A DNA stretch of 64,000 nucleotides from Tumebacillus sp. BK434. Lineage in GTDB: Bacteria > Bacillota > Bacilli > Tumebacillales > Tumebacillaceae. The notes beneath the pieces are model-generated. The model had not been told where the DNA came from, searched no databases, and was given only the letters and a program-made list of their open reading frames with translations. This document shows, piece by piece, positions 34,303 to 41,501 of this stretch (its first letter is position 1; every line of letters starts with the position of its first letter). The stretch covers positions 219,689-283,688 of the forward strand of contig NZ_SLXS01000003.1 in assembly GCF_004340785.1 (NCBI RefSeq), read 5' to 3'. The translations under genes were made by a program, and so were the position numbers.

Positions 34303-34655
34303 TTTGGATGTTCCATGTGTTTGAACCAAAACTGAACGTTGATCCGATCGAAAGACTTCCTCTCGCTGTCACGCTCCTTTACGAAAAGATCACCTGAGCC
34401 CATCTCGTTGTCATCTTCCTGTATCGCGCTCCTTTCGGGTGATAGTTAAAGTGAAGAACGCTTGCTCGGAACTTGTCGTTCGTTTCGGTAGAGCCTCCTT
34501 TCCTCGACCCGCTGTGTGTGGGAGCGGGTTGTTGTTGAACCTATTGTAAAACAATTATCTGATTATTTGAAATACATAGACAAGTCATATGAAGCGATTG
34601 AGCTCGATTAGAAATCATTTTCGCTCGCATCCGCCGCCATTCGCATGATTTCTAC
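34303..34655. other. Gene-free stretch with possible small minus-strand frame and a long inverted repeat
   Basis: No convincing gene. On the minus strand there are three AAAGGAG(G/C) sites and a 34-codon frame starting MGSGDLFVKERD and ending HMEHPN near the SLH terminator, with poor start spacing. A 10-bp perfect inverted repeat TAGAAATCAT (34609-34618) / ATGATTTCTA (34645-34654) lies near the oppA terminator. A 7-bp stem (ACCCGCT/AGCGGGT, about 34518-34540) is also present. None has an assigned function. Confidence 0.4.
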
Positions 34656-34688
34656 AAAAAAAACAGGAGCCGGCGCCGGCTCCTGTCG
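34655..34688 (-). terminator. Terminator of the oppA-like gene
   Basis: ACAGGAGCCGGC / GCCGGCTCCTGT, a perfect 12-bp self-complementary stem followed on the minus strand by eight T. Confidence 0.92.
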
Positions 34689-34699
34689 AGTGGTGGTGA

Positions 34700-36322
34700 T
34701 TATTTCTTGCCTTCGATCTTGACGTTCTTCAGGTCGTAGTCGATGCCGTACGGCAGGGTGACCAGACCTTTGACGTATTCTTTGGTTGCGAACGCTTTGC
34801 CGCGGAAGAAGACCGGACCGATCGGCATGTCCTTCATCAGGAGCTTCTCAGCTTCGACGAGGTACTGAGCGCGCTTCTTGGTGTCCGCTTCAGCTTTTGC
34901 CTTGTTGATCAGTTCGTCATACTTCGGGTTCTTGTACTTGACTTTGTTGAACTCGCCATCTGCGAGGAACAGGTCAAGGAAGGTCATCGGGTCGTTGTAG
35001 TCAGCGCCCCACAGGGAGAGGCCGATCTGGTATTGCATGTTCTTTTCTTTCTCCAGACGCAGCTTGAACGGCACCGATTGTACATTAATGGTGATGCCAA
35101 GCTTGGAGCGCCATTGCTCTTGGAGCAGCTCGGACGATTTTTTCGCCACGTCGGAGTCGTCGACGAGCAGTTCGAGTTTCAGGTCGGAAGCTTTCAAGCC
35201 GGCTTCTTTCAAGCCTTCTTCAAAGATCGCCTTCACTTCAGCGTCGGTCTTCTTGGTCAACGTGTCGCCAGCCGTTTTGCGGAAGTCGCCGCCCGCAGAG
35301 TCGGAGGTGCCGTTCGGAACGAAACCGGTCGCGCCGACGGTGCCGTTGTGGTACACGATGTCAGCATACATGTCGCGGTCGATCGCCCAAGTAATCGCGG
35401 TGCGGATCTTCGCGTTGTCGAGGCCTTTGATTGCCGGGTTGAAGATGATGTACCCGTTGGTCAGCTCCGGCTTCAGGGAGTATTCTGCCGAATCCTTGTA
35501 GCGGTCTACATGGTCACGCACGAGGCCGACGCGGTCGAGTTGGCCCGCTTCGTACATGTTCACCGCTGCGGTCGAGTCCTTGATCACCTGGTAGTTGACC
35601 GTGCCCAGTGCAACTTTGGACGCATCCCAGTAGTCGGCGTTCTTTTCGAGGGTGACAGAAGTGTCATGCTCCCACGCGGTCATCTTGAACGGACCGTTGG
35701 AGAGAATGGTGTCGAACGAAGTGCCGTATTTGTCGCCTTTTTCTTCGACAAACTTCTGGTTTTGTGCGAAGAAGATCGGGAAGGACATTTGGTTCAGGAA
35801 GAACGGAGTCGGGTTGTTCAAGGTGACTTCCAGCGTCTTGTCGTCGATCGCTTTCACGCCGACTTCATCTGCAGAGCCTTTGCCTTGGTTGTATTCGGTT
35901 GCGCCTTTTACCCAGTACAGCATGAAGGAGTACTGAGAGCCGGTGTCCGGGTTCAAGGTGCGCTTCCAGGAGTAAACGAAGTCGTTCGCGCTCACCGCGT
36001 CGCCGTTTGCCCATTTTGCGTCACGCAGTTTGAAGGTGTAAGTCTTGCTGTCCGGGGAGATCTCCCAGGATTCTGCGAGGCCCGGCTGTGCGTTGCCAGT
36101 TGCGTCGAGGCGCACCAGACCTTCCATCGTGTTCGCCATCATCAGGAACGAGTAAGCGTCGGTCGCTTTCGATACGTCCATGTTCGGGAGGTCGTCGCCG
36201 ATGTACAGGTTCAGAACCTGCTCATCTGCATTTTTGCCGGTCGCAGCGTCATCGCCGCAGCCAACGAGCACAGTACCCATCATCACAGCAGCCATCCCAA
36301 TGCCAAACCATTTCTTTTGCAT
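34700..36322 (-). CDS. Peptide ABC transporter substrate-binding lipoprotein (OppA/DppE type)
   Basis: A 540-residue lipoprotein (lipobox LVGC at Cys 22). SBP family 5 features: NLYIGDDLPNMDVSKATD, GLAESWEISPDSKTYTFKLR (the solute-binding family 5 signature region, about 83-102) and WGADYNDPMTFLDLF. It should capture oligopeptides at the outer membrane face for an Opp permease, but no permease or ATPase gene is adjacent. A perfect 14-bp palindrome overlaps a TTGACT promoter box about 105 bases upstream, suggesting repression. Confidence 0.9.
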   Translation of the reverse strand: MQKKWFGIGMAAVMMGTVLVGCGDDAATGKNADEQVLNLYIGDDLPNMDVSKATDAYSFLMMANTMEGLVRLDATGNAQPGLAESWEISPDSKTYTFKLRDAKWANGDAVSANDFVYSWKRTLNPDTGSQYSFMLYWVKGATEYNQGKGSADEVGVKAIDDKTLEVTLNNPTPFFLNQMSFPIFFAQNQKFVEEKGDKYGTSFDTILSNGPFKMTAWEHDTSVTLEKNADYWDASKVALGTVNYQVIKDSTAAVNMYEAGQLDRVGLVRDHVDRYKDSAEYSLKPELTNGYIIFNPAIKGLDNAKIRTAITWAIDRDMYADIVYHNGTVGATGFVPNGTSDSAGGDFRKTAGDTLTKKTDAEVKAIFEEGLKEAGLKASDLKLELLVDDSDVAKKSSELLQEQWRSKLGITINVQSVPFKLRLEKEKNMQYQIGLSLWGADYNDPMTFLDLFLADGEFNKVKYKNPKYDELINKAKAEADTKKRAQYLVEAEKLLMKDMPIGPVFFRGKAFATKEYVKGLVTLPYGIDYDLKNVKIEGKK

Positions 36323-36426
36323 GTCTGTGTTCCCCCATTCTCTATAAGTAAAAAATCATCTCAGCTTCGCTTCGAAGGTATTCAGAGTTGCCATACTGGT
36401 TATGATAAAGGAGGCAGGGACGAAAA

Positions 36427-36440
36427 GTCAATATATTGAC
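36427..36440. promoter_or_regulatory. Palindromic operator candidate at the oppA promoter
   Basis: GTCAATATATTGAC is a perfect 14-bp palindrome. On the minus strand it overlaps TTGACT (-35), which has TATCAT 18 bases further on (-10). Confidence 0.5.
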
Positions 36441-36518
36441 CAATAGTCTCAACCTTATGAAGACTTACACTACTTCCACTACTCATAAGTTTTGGAATTG
36501 AGGGATCGAAAAATAAAA

Positions 36519-36555
36519 AAGAAGCCGGGAGCATAAGTCTCCACGGCTTCTTTTG
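36519..36555 (-). terminator. Terminator of queF
   Basis: GAAGCCG.GAG / CTC.CGGCTTC stem with T-rich tail on the minus strand, 11 bases past the queF stop. Confidence 0.85.
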
Positions 36556-36565
36556 CTGTTTACTT

Positions 36566-36940
36566 TTAGGCGCGGCTGCGCTTGTATTCCGGGTTGTGTT
36601 CCACGCGGACGTTGGTGTAGATGCCGCCGCGGACGTTAAATTCGCCTTCGACTTGCATCCAGCGCGGTTCGAGCGATGCCACGAGGTCGTTCAGGATGAT
36701 GTTGGTCACGTCTTCGTGGAAATGGCCTTCATCGCGGAACGCCCAGAGGTACAGCTTGAGCGACTTCAGCTCAATGATGTGCGGGCCCGGCACATAGCGG
36801 ACGGTGATCGTCGCGAAATCAGGCTGGCCGGTCTTCGGGCAGAGCGCGGTGAATTCCGGGCAGCGGATTTCTACTTCATATTCACGCTCCGGGTGCGGGT
36901 TTGGCACCGGATCGAGCGTTTTCGTCGGTTTTGTCGACAT
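36566..36940 (-). CDS. queF: NADPH-dependent 7-cyano-7-deazaguanine (preQ0) reductase
   Basis: A 124-residue T-fold enzyme that reduces the nitrile of preQ0 to preQ1 in queuosine tRNA modification. Family hallmarks: catalytic Cys in [14 protein letters not shown] (about 34-47) and the QueF motif [21 protein letters not shown] (split: [10 protein letters not shown], then [10 protein letters not shown]). Start ATG at 36940 with GGAGG at ideal spacing; the longer frame start at 36955 overlaps that site. It is a single gene; queC/D/E are not here. No preQ1 riboswitch was seen upstream. Confidence 0.95.
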   Translation of the reverse strand: MSTKPTKTLDPVPNPHPEREYEVEIRCPEFTALCPKTGQPDFATITVRYVPGPHIIELKSLKLYLWAFRDEGHFHEDVTNIILNDLVASLEPRWMQVEGEFNVRGGIYTNVRVEHNPEYKRSRA

Positions 36941-37013
36941 ATGTATACCCTCCAAAGGTGTAAAATCTAAAATTTACTATATCCCACCGTGTCCGACTTT
37001 TCAACCACAAGCC

Positions 37014-37045
37014 ATAAAAAGCCTGCGAAAGCGGTCCGCAGGCTG
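37014..37045 (-). terminator. Terminator of the 16-residue-repeat protein gene
   Basis: AGCCTGCG / CGCAGGCT stem followed on the minus strand by TTTTT. Confidence 0.85.
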
Positions 37046-37058
37046 ATGAGCGGTCGGG

Positions 37059-38474
37059 CTATTGCTGGCGCTGCACCGGATCGTTATACGGAGGGTTCAT
37101 CTGCTGAGCGTTGTAGTTGTTCGGATGGAAGCGGTCCAGGTTGAACGACTGCGCAATGTTCTGCACCTGCTTGTTCATGCGGTCCGCCAAGCTGCGCATC
37201 TCGTTGTACTGCTCCATCGCGCGGCGTTCTTCGTTGAACAGCTGCGGCGGCACCGGCATGTTTGTGCTGGGCTGCATGTTTGAACTGGACTGCCTTCTTG
37301 TGTTGGACTGCATGCTTTGCTGGCCGCTCATGTACGAGCCTTGCCCGCCTTGACCTGCGCCGCCCGTCATGCCTATCTGACCGGAGCGCTGACCGCCTTG
37401 GCCCGTGCTGCTGTACTGGGTCGGGTCGACCGCACCGCCATAGTTATTGTTCGGATTCGGGTGGTACACGCCTTGCTGAGACCCTTGTGCACCTTGGGCG
37501 GTGCTGTAATACATCCCTTGTTGGCTCGTTCCTTGCGTGCTTTGGCTGGAAGTGCCGAACGCCCCTTGTTGACCCGTTCCTTGTGCGCCTTGGCTGGAGC
37601 TGCCGTACATTCCCTGCTGGCTCGTTCCTTGCGCGCCTTGGCTGGAACTGCCGTACATCCCCTGCTGGCTCGTTCCTTGCGTGCTTTGGCTGGAAGTGCC
37701 ATATATCCCTTGTTGACCCGCACCTTGCGTGCTTTGGCTGGAGCTGCCGTACGTCCCCTGCTGACTTGTTCCTAGCGCGCTTTGGCTGGAACTGCCGTAC
37801 ATCCCCTGCTGGCTCGTTCCTTGCGCGCTTTGGCTGGAGCTGCCGTACATCCCTTGCTGGCTCGTTCCTTGCGCGCTTTGGCTGGAGCTGCCGTACATCC
37901 CTTGCTGGCTCGTTCCTTGCGCGCCTTGGCTGGAACTGCCGTACGTCCCTTGCTGGCTCGTTCCTTGCGCACCTTGGCTGGGGCTGTTGTTCATGCCCTG
38001 TTGACCGGAGCGCTGTGCGCTTTGACCTTGGCCGGGGTAGCTGGTCGGGTCGACGGCACCGCCGTAGTTGTTGTTGGGGTTCGCGTGGTAGAGGTTCTGC
38101 TGGCCTTGGTTCATGCTGTACACCATTTGGTCTTGATTGGCGCTGCCGTACTGGCCTTGACCAGAGCTGCCTTGCCCTTGAGCGTTCTGGAAGGTGCTCG
38201 GGTCGAGCGCGCCGCCGTATGCAGCGCCGCCTTGCTGGCCTGCGGTGTTGAACTGACTCTGGGAACTTCCTTGCACGCCTTCTTGCACGCCTTCTTGCAC
38301 GCCTTGGCCTTGCATGCCTTGGCCCTGCATGCCGGGCTGGCGCGAAAGCATTTGCACCGTTTGCTCTTCGGTGCGGATCAGCGAACCGATCATCTGGCTG
38401 ACCTGGCGCAGTTCGATCTGCACGCGGGTGATCTCCGTTTCGAGTTGCTGCATGTGTCGTCTGTTATGTGGCAT
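37059..38474 (-). CDS. Gln/Ser/Gly-rich repeat protein with N-terminal coiled coil
   Basis: A 471-residue protein without signal peptide. Residues 1-45 form a coiled coil (LETEITRVQIELRQVSQMIG). A long disordered region holds about ten 16-residue repeats of the form TSQQGMYGSSSQSAQG (48-bp DNA units, about 37485-37980). These are flanked by duplicated NPNNNYGGAVDPT modules. A C-terminal helical part (about 415-460; EERRAMEQYNEMRSLADRMN) ends the protein. A divergent gene encodes a similar design. Composition resembles spore-coat or exosporium glutamine/glycine-rich proteins and low-complexity scaffold proteins; function is not known. Start ATG behind GGAGGAG. Confidence 0.8.
   Translation of the reverse strand: MPHNRRHMQQLETEITRVQIELRQVSQMIGSLIRTEEQTVQMLSRQPGMQGQGMQGQGVQEGVQEGVQGSSQSQFNTAGQQGGAAYGGALDPSTFQNAQGQGSSGQGQYGSANQDQMVYSMNQGQQNLYHANPNNNYGGAVDPTSYPGQGQSAQRSGQQGMNNSPSQGAQGTSQQGTYGSSSQGAQGTSQQGMYGSSSQSAQGTSQQGMYGSSSQSAQGTSQQGMYGSSSQSALGTSQQGTYGSSSQSTQGAGQQGIYGTSSQSTQGTSQQGMYGSSSQGAQGTSQQGMYGSSSQGAQGTGQQGAFGTSSQSTQGTSQQGMYYSTAQGAQGSQQGVYHPNPNNNYGGAVDPTQYSSTGQGGQRSGQIGMTGGAGQGGQGSYMSGQQSMQSNTRRQSSSNMQPSTNMPVPPQLFNEERRAMEQYNEMRSLADRMNKQVQNIAQSFNLDRFHPNNYNAQQMNPPYNDPVQRQQ
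37485..37980. repeat. 48-bp tandem repeat, about ten copies
   Basis: In-frame units of 48 bp encode 16 residues each, with variation mainly at the Met/Thr/Ile and Ser-Ala/Gly-Ala/Ser-Thr positions. Boundaries are approximate. Confidence 0.9.
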
Positions 38475-38616
38475 GATGGAATCTCCTCCTGCAAATGTTC
38501 ATTCCATCATTACAATGTCCTTTTCTGCCCTTTTTTATAAACCGGCGCATATTTCTTCCTGCACAAGGTGCAAGATAGAGACAGCAAACTTGTTCCAGCA
38601 CGAAGGAGGAAGAGAG

Positions 38617-39777
38617 ATGCAACAAAGTATCGAACGCATGTCCGGCCAAGTGCAGGATCTGCAGCAGGAAGTCAGCCAACTGGCGCAGCTCGCCCAGCAA
38701 TTGGCGCAGCAGAACATGAACCAATATCAGCAAATGCAAAACAGCGCCACGCAAGATACGCACCGCACCTACTATCAGGCGGCATACCAGGAACATCAGG
38801 CTGGCCGTCTGCTGCATGAAATTGCGAACGTCTGCAATGAGATGAACAACCATATCCGCACGATCTCCCAACAGCTGCAAGATCAGGGCATGATCGGCAA
38901 CAACCAGAATACGCAGGACTCGCAAGGCGTGCAGTCCCAGCGGATGACCTACTCGATGAAGCAGCAGCAGTCCCAACAGCAATCCCAGCAGCAAAACAGT
39001 ATGGCACAGGCAGGGCCGATCGCCACCGATACCACACACTATCATAAAACGCAGTCTCCGGGCTGGGAGCAATCCCGCACCACGTCGAGCACCGACGGCT
39101 CCAACATGCTGAACAGCCAGTCCAGCACCGGCGGTACCACCGGCACGAGCTCGCAGCTCTCGATGAGCACCGGTTCGAACAACTCATCCGCCATGGGCAG
39201 TTCCGCTCAATCGCGCACTTCGATGAACAGCACGTCCATGAACAGTTCGTCGAGTTACGGCGCCGCCGGTCAAAGTGCCTCTGGTCAAAGTGCCTCTGGT
39301 CAAAGTACTTCTGGTCAAAGTGCCTCTGGTCAAAGCGTCTCTGGTCAAAGCGCCTCTGGTCAATCTGCTCAATCTGCTCAATCTGGTCAAAGTCCTTCCG
39401 GTCAAACGGGCAACAGCGTGTTCGGCGGCTTTGAAGCCAGCTCGATGAGCAACAGCCCGTCACTGAACAACAGCACGTTCAACAACAAGTCGAATGCCGC
39501 CATGTACCATGGGAAGTCGAACGACAACGGCGCGTCTGTGACGAACACCATGTCCGGCTCCGGAGGCAGCAACAACACCCCTAAGCACGACCAAAACCAA
39601 GGCGGCCGCACGCAAAACGCCATGCCGCCCGAACCCAATGCCGCTCCGGGCGGGCTGTCGATGCACAGCAACCAGCACGGCGCGATGAGCATGGGCGGCG
39701 GCCAGAACCACAGCCAGAGCGTCGCCGGGCACAGCCCGATGTACAGCAACCAAGGCACCGAAAGCGAACCATCATAA
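38617..39777 (+). CDS. Gln/Ser-rich low-complexity protein with N-terminal coiled coil
   Basis: A 386-residue protein, no signal peptide. Residues 1-110 are helical and Gln-rich (VQDLQQEVSQLAQLAQQLAQ) with a second helix (HQAGRLLHEIANVCNEMNNH). A disordered Ser/Gln/Gly/Asn region then carries six 15-bp repeats encoding GQSAS and ends in a Met/His/Asn-rich tail. The MTYSMKQQQ segment parallels MVYSMNQGQ in the divergent neighbour, so the two are probably related partners. Start ATG at 38617 behind AAGGAGGA; the longer frame overlaps the neighbour. A spore-surface or matrix role is my guess. Confidence 0.8.
   Translation: MQQSIERMSGQVQDLQQEVSQLAQLAQQLAQQNMNQYQQMQNSATQDTHRTYYQAAYQEHQAGRLLHEIANVCNEMNNHIRTISQQLQDQGMIGNNQNTQDSQGVQSQRMTYSMKQQQSQQQSQQQNSMAQAGPIATDTTHYHKTQSPGWEQSRTTSSTDGSNMLNSQSSTGGTTGTSSQLSMSTGSNNSSAMGSSAQSRTSMNSTSMNSSSSYGAAGQSASGQSASGQSTSGQSASGQSVSGQSASGQSAQSAQSGQSPSGQTGNSVFGGFEASSMSNSPSLNNSTFNNKSNAAMYHGKSNDNGASVTNTMSGSGGSNNTPKHDQNQGGRTQNAMPPEPNAAPGGLSMHSNQHGAMSMGGGQNHSQSVAGHSPMYSNQGTESEPS
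39268..39357. repeat. 15-bp tandem repeat, six copies
   Basis: Unit GGTCAAAGTGCCTCT (Gly-Gln-Ser-Ala-Ser) with single-base changes, followed by degenerate GGTCAA/CAATCTGCT units. Confidence 0.93.
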
Positions 39778-39785
39778 AATTTTCC

Positions 39786-39823
39786 AAAAAGACCGGCAAC
39801 TTCTCCCATGCCGGTCTTTTTTT
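39786..39823 (+). terminator. Terminator of the Gln/Ser-rich gene
   Basis: AAAGACCGGCA / TGCCGGTCTTT with a run of T. Confidence 0.92.
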
Positions 39824-39864
39824 CTTGTACAATAAGAAGAAAACACATCGGGAGCGTGAACCTC

Positions 39865-40818
39865 TTGACCACGACCAAAACTCTTCCCTCCGCCAAACAC
39901 TTCACCTTGCAGCAGCTCGCAGACGGCGTCTACGCAGCATATGTCAAAGAACACATGGGCGCGTTCTCCAACGGCGGCTTCGTCGACCTCGGCGAGTCGG
40001 TGCTCGTCATCGACGCCTTCCTCACTCCGCAGGCGGCTCAGGAACTGCGCGACATCGCCGAAGCGATCACCGGCCACCCGGTTCGCCACATGGTCAACAC
40101 CCACTGGCACGGCGACCACGTGCGCGGCAACCAAGTCTATGCTGACGTAGCGATCATCGCCACCGATACCACCAAAAACCTGATCGCCGAGCACCTGCCG
40201 CCCCGCATCGAAGCGATCCGTGCCCAGGCGCCTGCGCAGCTGAAAGCGCTGCAAGAGCAATTCGACAACGCAACGGACGAAGCGCAAAAGGCGGCGTTTG
40301 CCGTCGAGCTCGCCCAGTTCCACGAGATCGATTCCACGTTTCATACTTTGCAGATCACCGTCCCGAACGTCACCTTCGAAAACAAGATGACCCTGCACGG
40401 CACCCGCCGCAGCGCGGAGCTGATCACCTTGGGCGGCGGCCACTCTCCGAGCGACATCTTTGTCTACCTGCCGCAGGATAAGATCATCTTCATGGGCGAC
40501 CTGCTGTTCGTGAACAACCAACTCGCCTGCTGGAACGCCAACGAGCGCGAATGGGTGCAGATCCTCGAGCAGATCGAAGCGTTTGACGCCGTTCAGTTCG
40601 TCCCCGGCCACGGCCCGCTCGGCACCTTGGAAGACGTGCGCGCCAACAAGCAATACCTGCTCGACCTGCTGCAGCTCGTCGAAGCGCACATCGCAGACGG
40701 CGGCACCGAAGCTGGCCTTGCCGATCTGAAAGTGCCCGCCGCGTATGAAGCGTGGGAGTTCGGTTCGATATTCCCGGGCAACGTGCAAAAGCTGTACGCC
40801 CAGTTGAAAAACAGCTAA
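39865..40818 (+). CDS. Metallo-beta-lactamase fold hydrolase
   Basis: A 317-residue protein with the MBL zinc motif THWHGDHVRGN (about 79-89), the downstream metal His/Asp residues in LGGGHSPSD and IFMGDLLF, and a late His in VPGHGPLG. The fold resembles quinoprotein relay/SoxH-type MBL proteins; glyoxalase II-like thioester hydrolysis is another possibility. I chose TTG at 39865 because GGGAG is 10 bases upstream; the GTG at 39856 is too close. A single gene between two terminators. Confidence 0.85.
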   Translation: MTTTKTLPSAKHFTLQQLADGVYAAYVKEHMGAFSNGGFVDLGESVLVIDAFLTPQAAQELRDIAEAITGHPVRHMVNTHWHGDHVRGNQVYADVAIIATDTTKNLIAEHLPPRIEAIRAQAPAQLKALQEQFDNATDEAQKAAFAVELAQFHEIDSTFHTLQITVPNVTFENKMTLHGTRRSAELITLGGGHSPSDIFVYLPQDKIIFMGDLLFVNNQLACWNANEREWVQILEQIEAFDAVQFVPGHGPLGTLEDVRANKQYLLDLLQLVEAHIADGGTEAGLADLKVPAAYEAWEFGSIFPGNVQKLYAQLKNS

Positions 40819-40831
40819 GCGCTCTCCACGC

Positions 40832-40872
40832 AAAAAGAGGTCAACCGGATTCCCTCCGCTTGACCTCTTTTT
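40832..40872. terminator. Bidirectional terminator
   Basis: AAAAAGAGGTCAA / TTGACCTCTTTTTT between the MBL gene and the convergent small gene. Confidence 0.9.
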
Positions 40873-41141
40873 TAATGCAGCCGCCGGGTCAGCGCCGCCT
40901 GATACTGTTCGTACATCGCACGCTGGCGATCCGCGTCCTTGATCGTCGACAAGTACGCCTCGCGCAGATCCATCCGCTCATCGGGCGTCATAAACGCTTC
41001 AAAATCGGCGATGATCAGCGCCACCACCTGCTGGCGTTCCGTGGCGGACCACTTGAGAAATTCCTCATACGGCAAGGTCCGCATGTCATTGCGAAACTGC
41101 GCCAGCATCTCCGGCGGCATGTTCTCGTATTTGATTCCCAA
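40872..41141 (-). CDS. Hypothetical small protein
   Basis: An 89-residue helical, charged protein starting at TTG behind AAGGGGGAA. It contains MPPEMLAQFRNDMRTLPYEE and a LREAYLSTIKDADRQR helix. No signal or membrane segment, no family recognised. It is the last of two same-strand small genes (with 41187-41366). Confidence 0.65.
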   Translation of the reverse strand: MGIKYENMPPEMLAQFRNDMRTLPYEEFLKWSATERQQVVALIIADFEAFMTPDERMDLREAYLSTIKDADRQRAMYEQYQAALTRRLH

Positions 41142-41186
41142 CGCAATTCCCCCTTTTTCTTTACTTTACCATAAAGGGGGCGGTGT

Positions 41187-41366
41187 TCAACTCTGCAGAT
41201 GCCGGACAAACAGCACCATGTTCCCGCCGTCCGGCTTGATCTCTTCAATGACGTACGTATCTTCGGTGAACGAGATCTCGTCGCCGATCCCGATCGCGGT
41301 CGGCACCTGATCGTCCGCACCGTTCCAGATCAAGGCGCCCGTCTCTTTGTTGTACACGTTGACCAT
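41187..41366 (-). CDS. Hypothetical small protein
   Basis: A 59-residue protein. I use ATG 41366 with GAGGTG upstream; the longer frame to 41450 has no binding site. The sequence (VNVYNKETGALIWNGA then GDEISFTEDTYVIEEI) looks like a small beta barrel. Not recognised. It lies 45 bases upstream of the 89-residue gene on the same strand. Confidence 0.65.
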   Translation of the reverse strand: MVNVYNKETGALIWNGADDQVPTAIGIGDEISFTEDTYVIEEIKPDGGNMVLFVRHLQS

Positions 41367-41501
41367 TTCTTTCACCTCACAGAGATACTGTGCGACAAAG
41401 TGGCAGCGCTTATCCAAGCGTCCGGGGCATGAAGGGACAGCCTGCGTCATACCATGAAAGGACGTGAAGAAGGGACAGACGGTCCAAGCGGAGGTGTGCC
41501 T

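Noticed and set aside
32696-34372. 558-codon minus-strand frame opposite the SLH gene
   Set aside because: Antisense shadow of an unmistakable SLH protein.
34609-34654. Insertion-sequence ends
   Set aside because: The 10-bp inverted repeat has only 26 bases between its arms and no transposase or target duplication.
36941-37020. preQ1 riboswitch upstream of queF
   Set aside because: The queF leader lacks the conserved preQ1-I loop and A-rich tail; nothing comparable was seen.
37485-37980. CRISPR array
   Set aside because: The repeats are 48-bp in-frame coding units without spacers; they encode a 16-residue peptide repeat.
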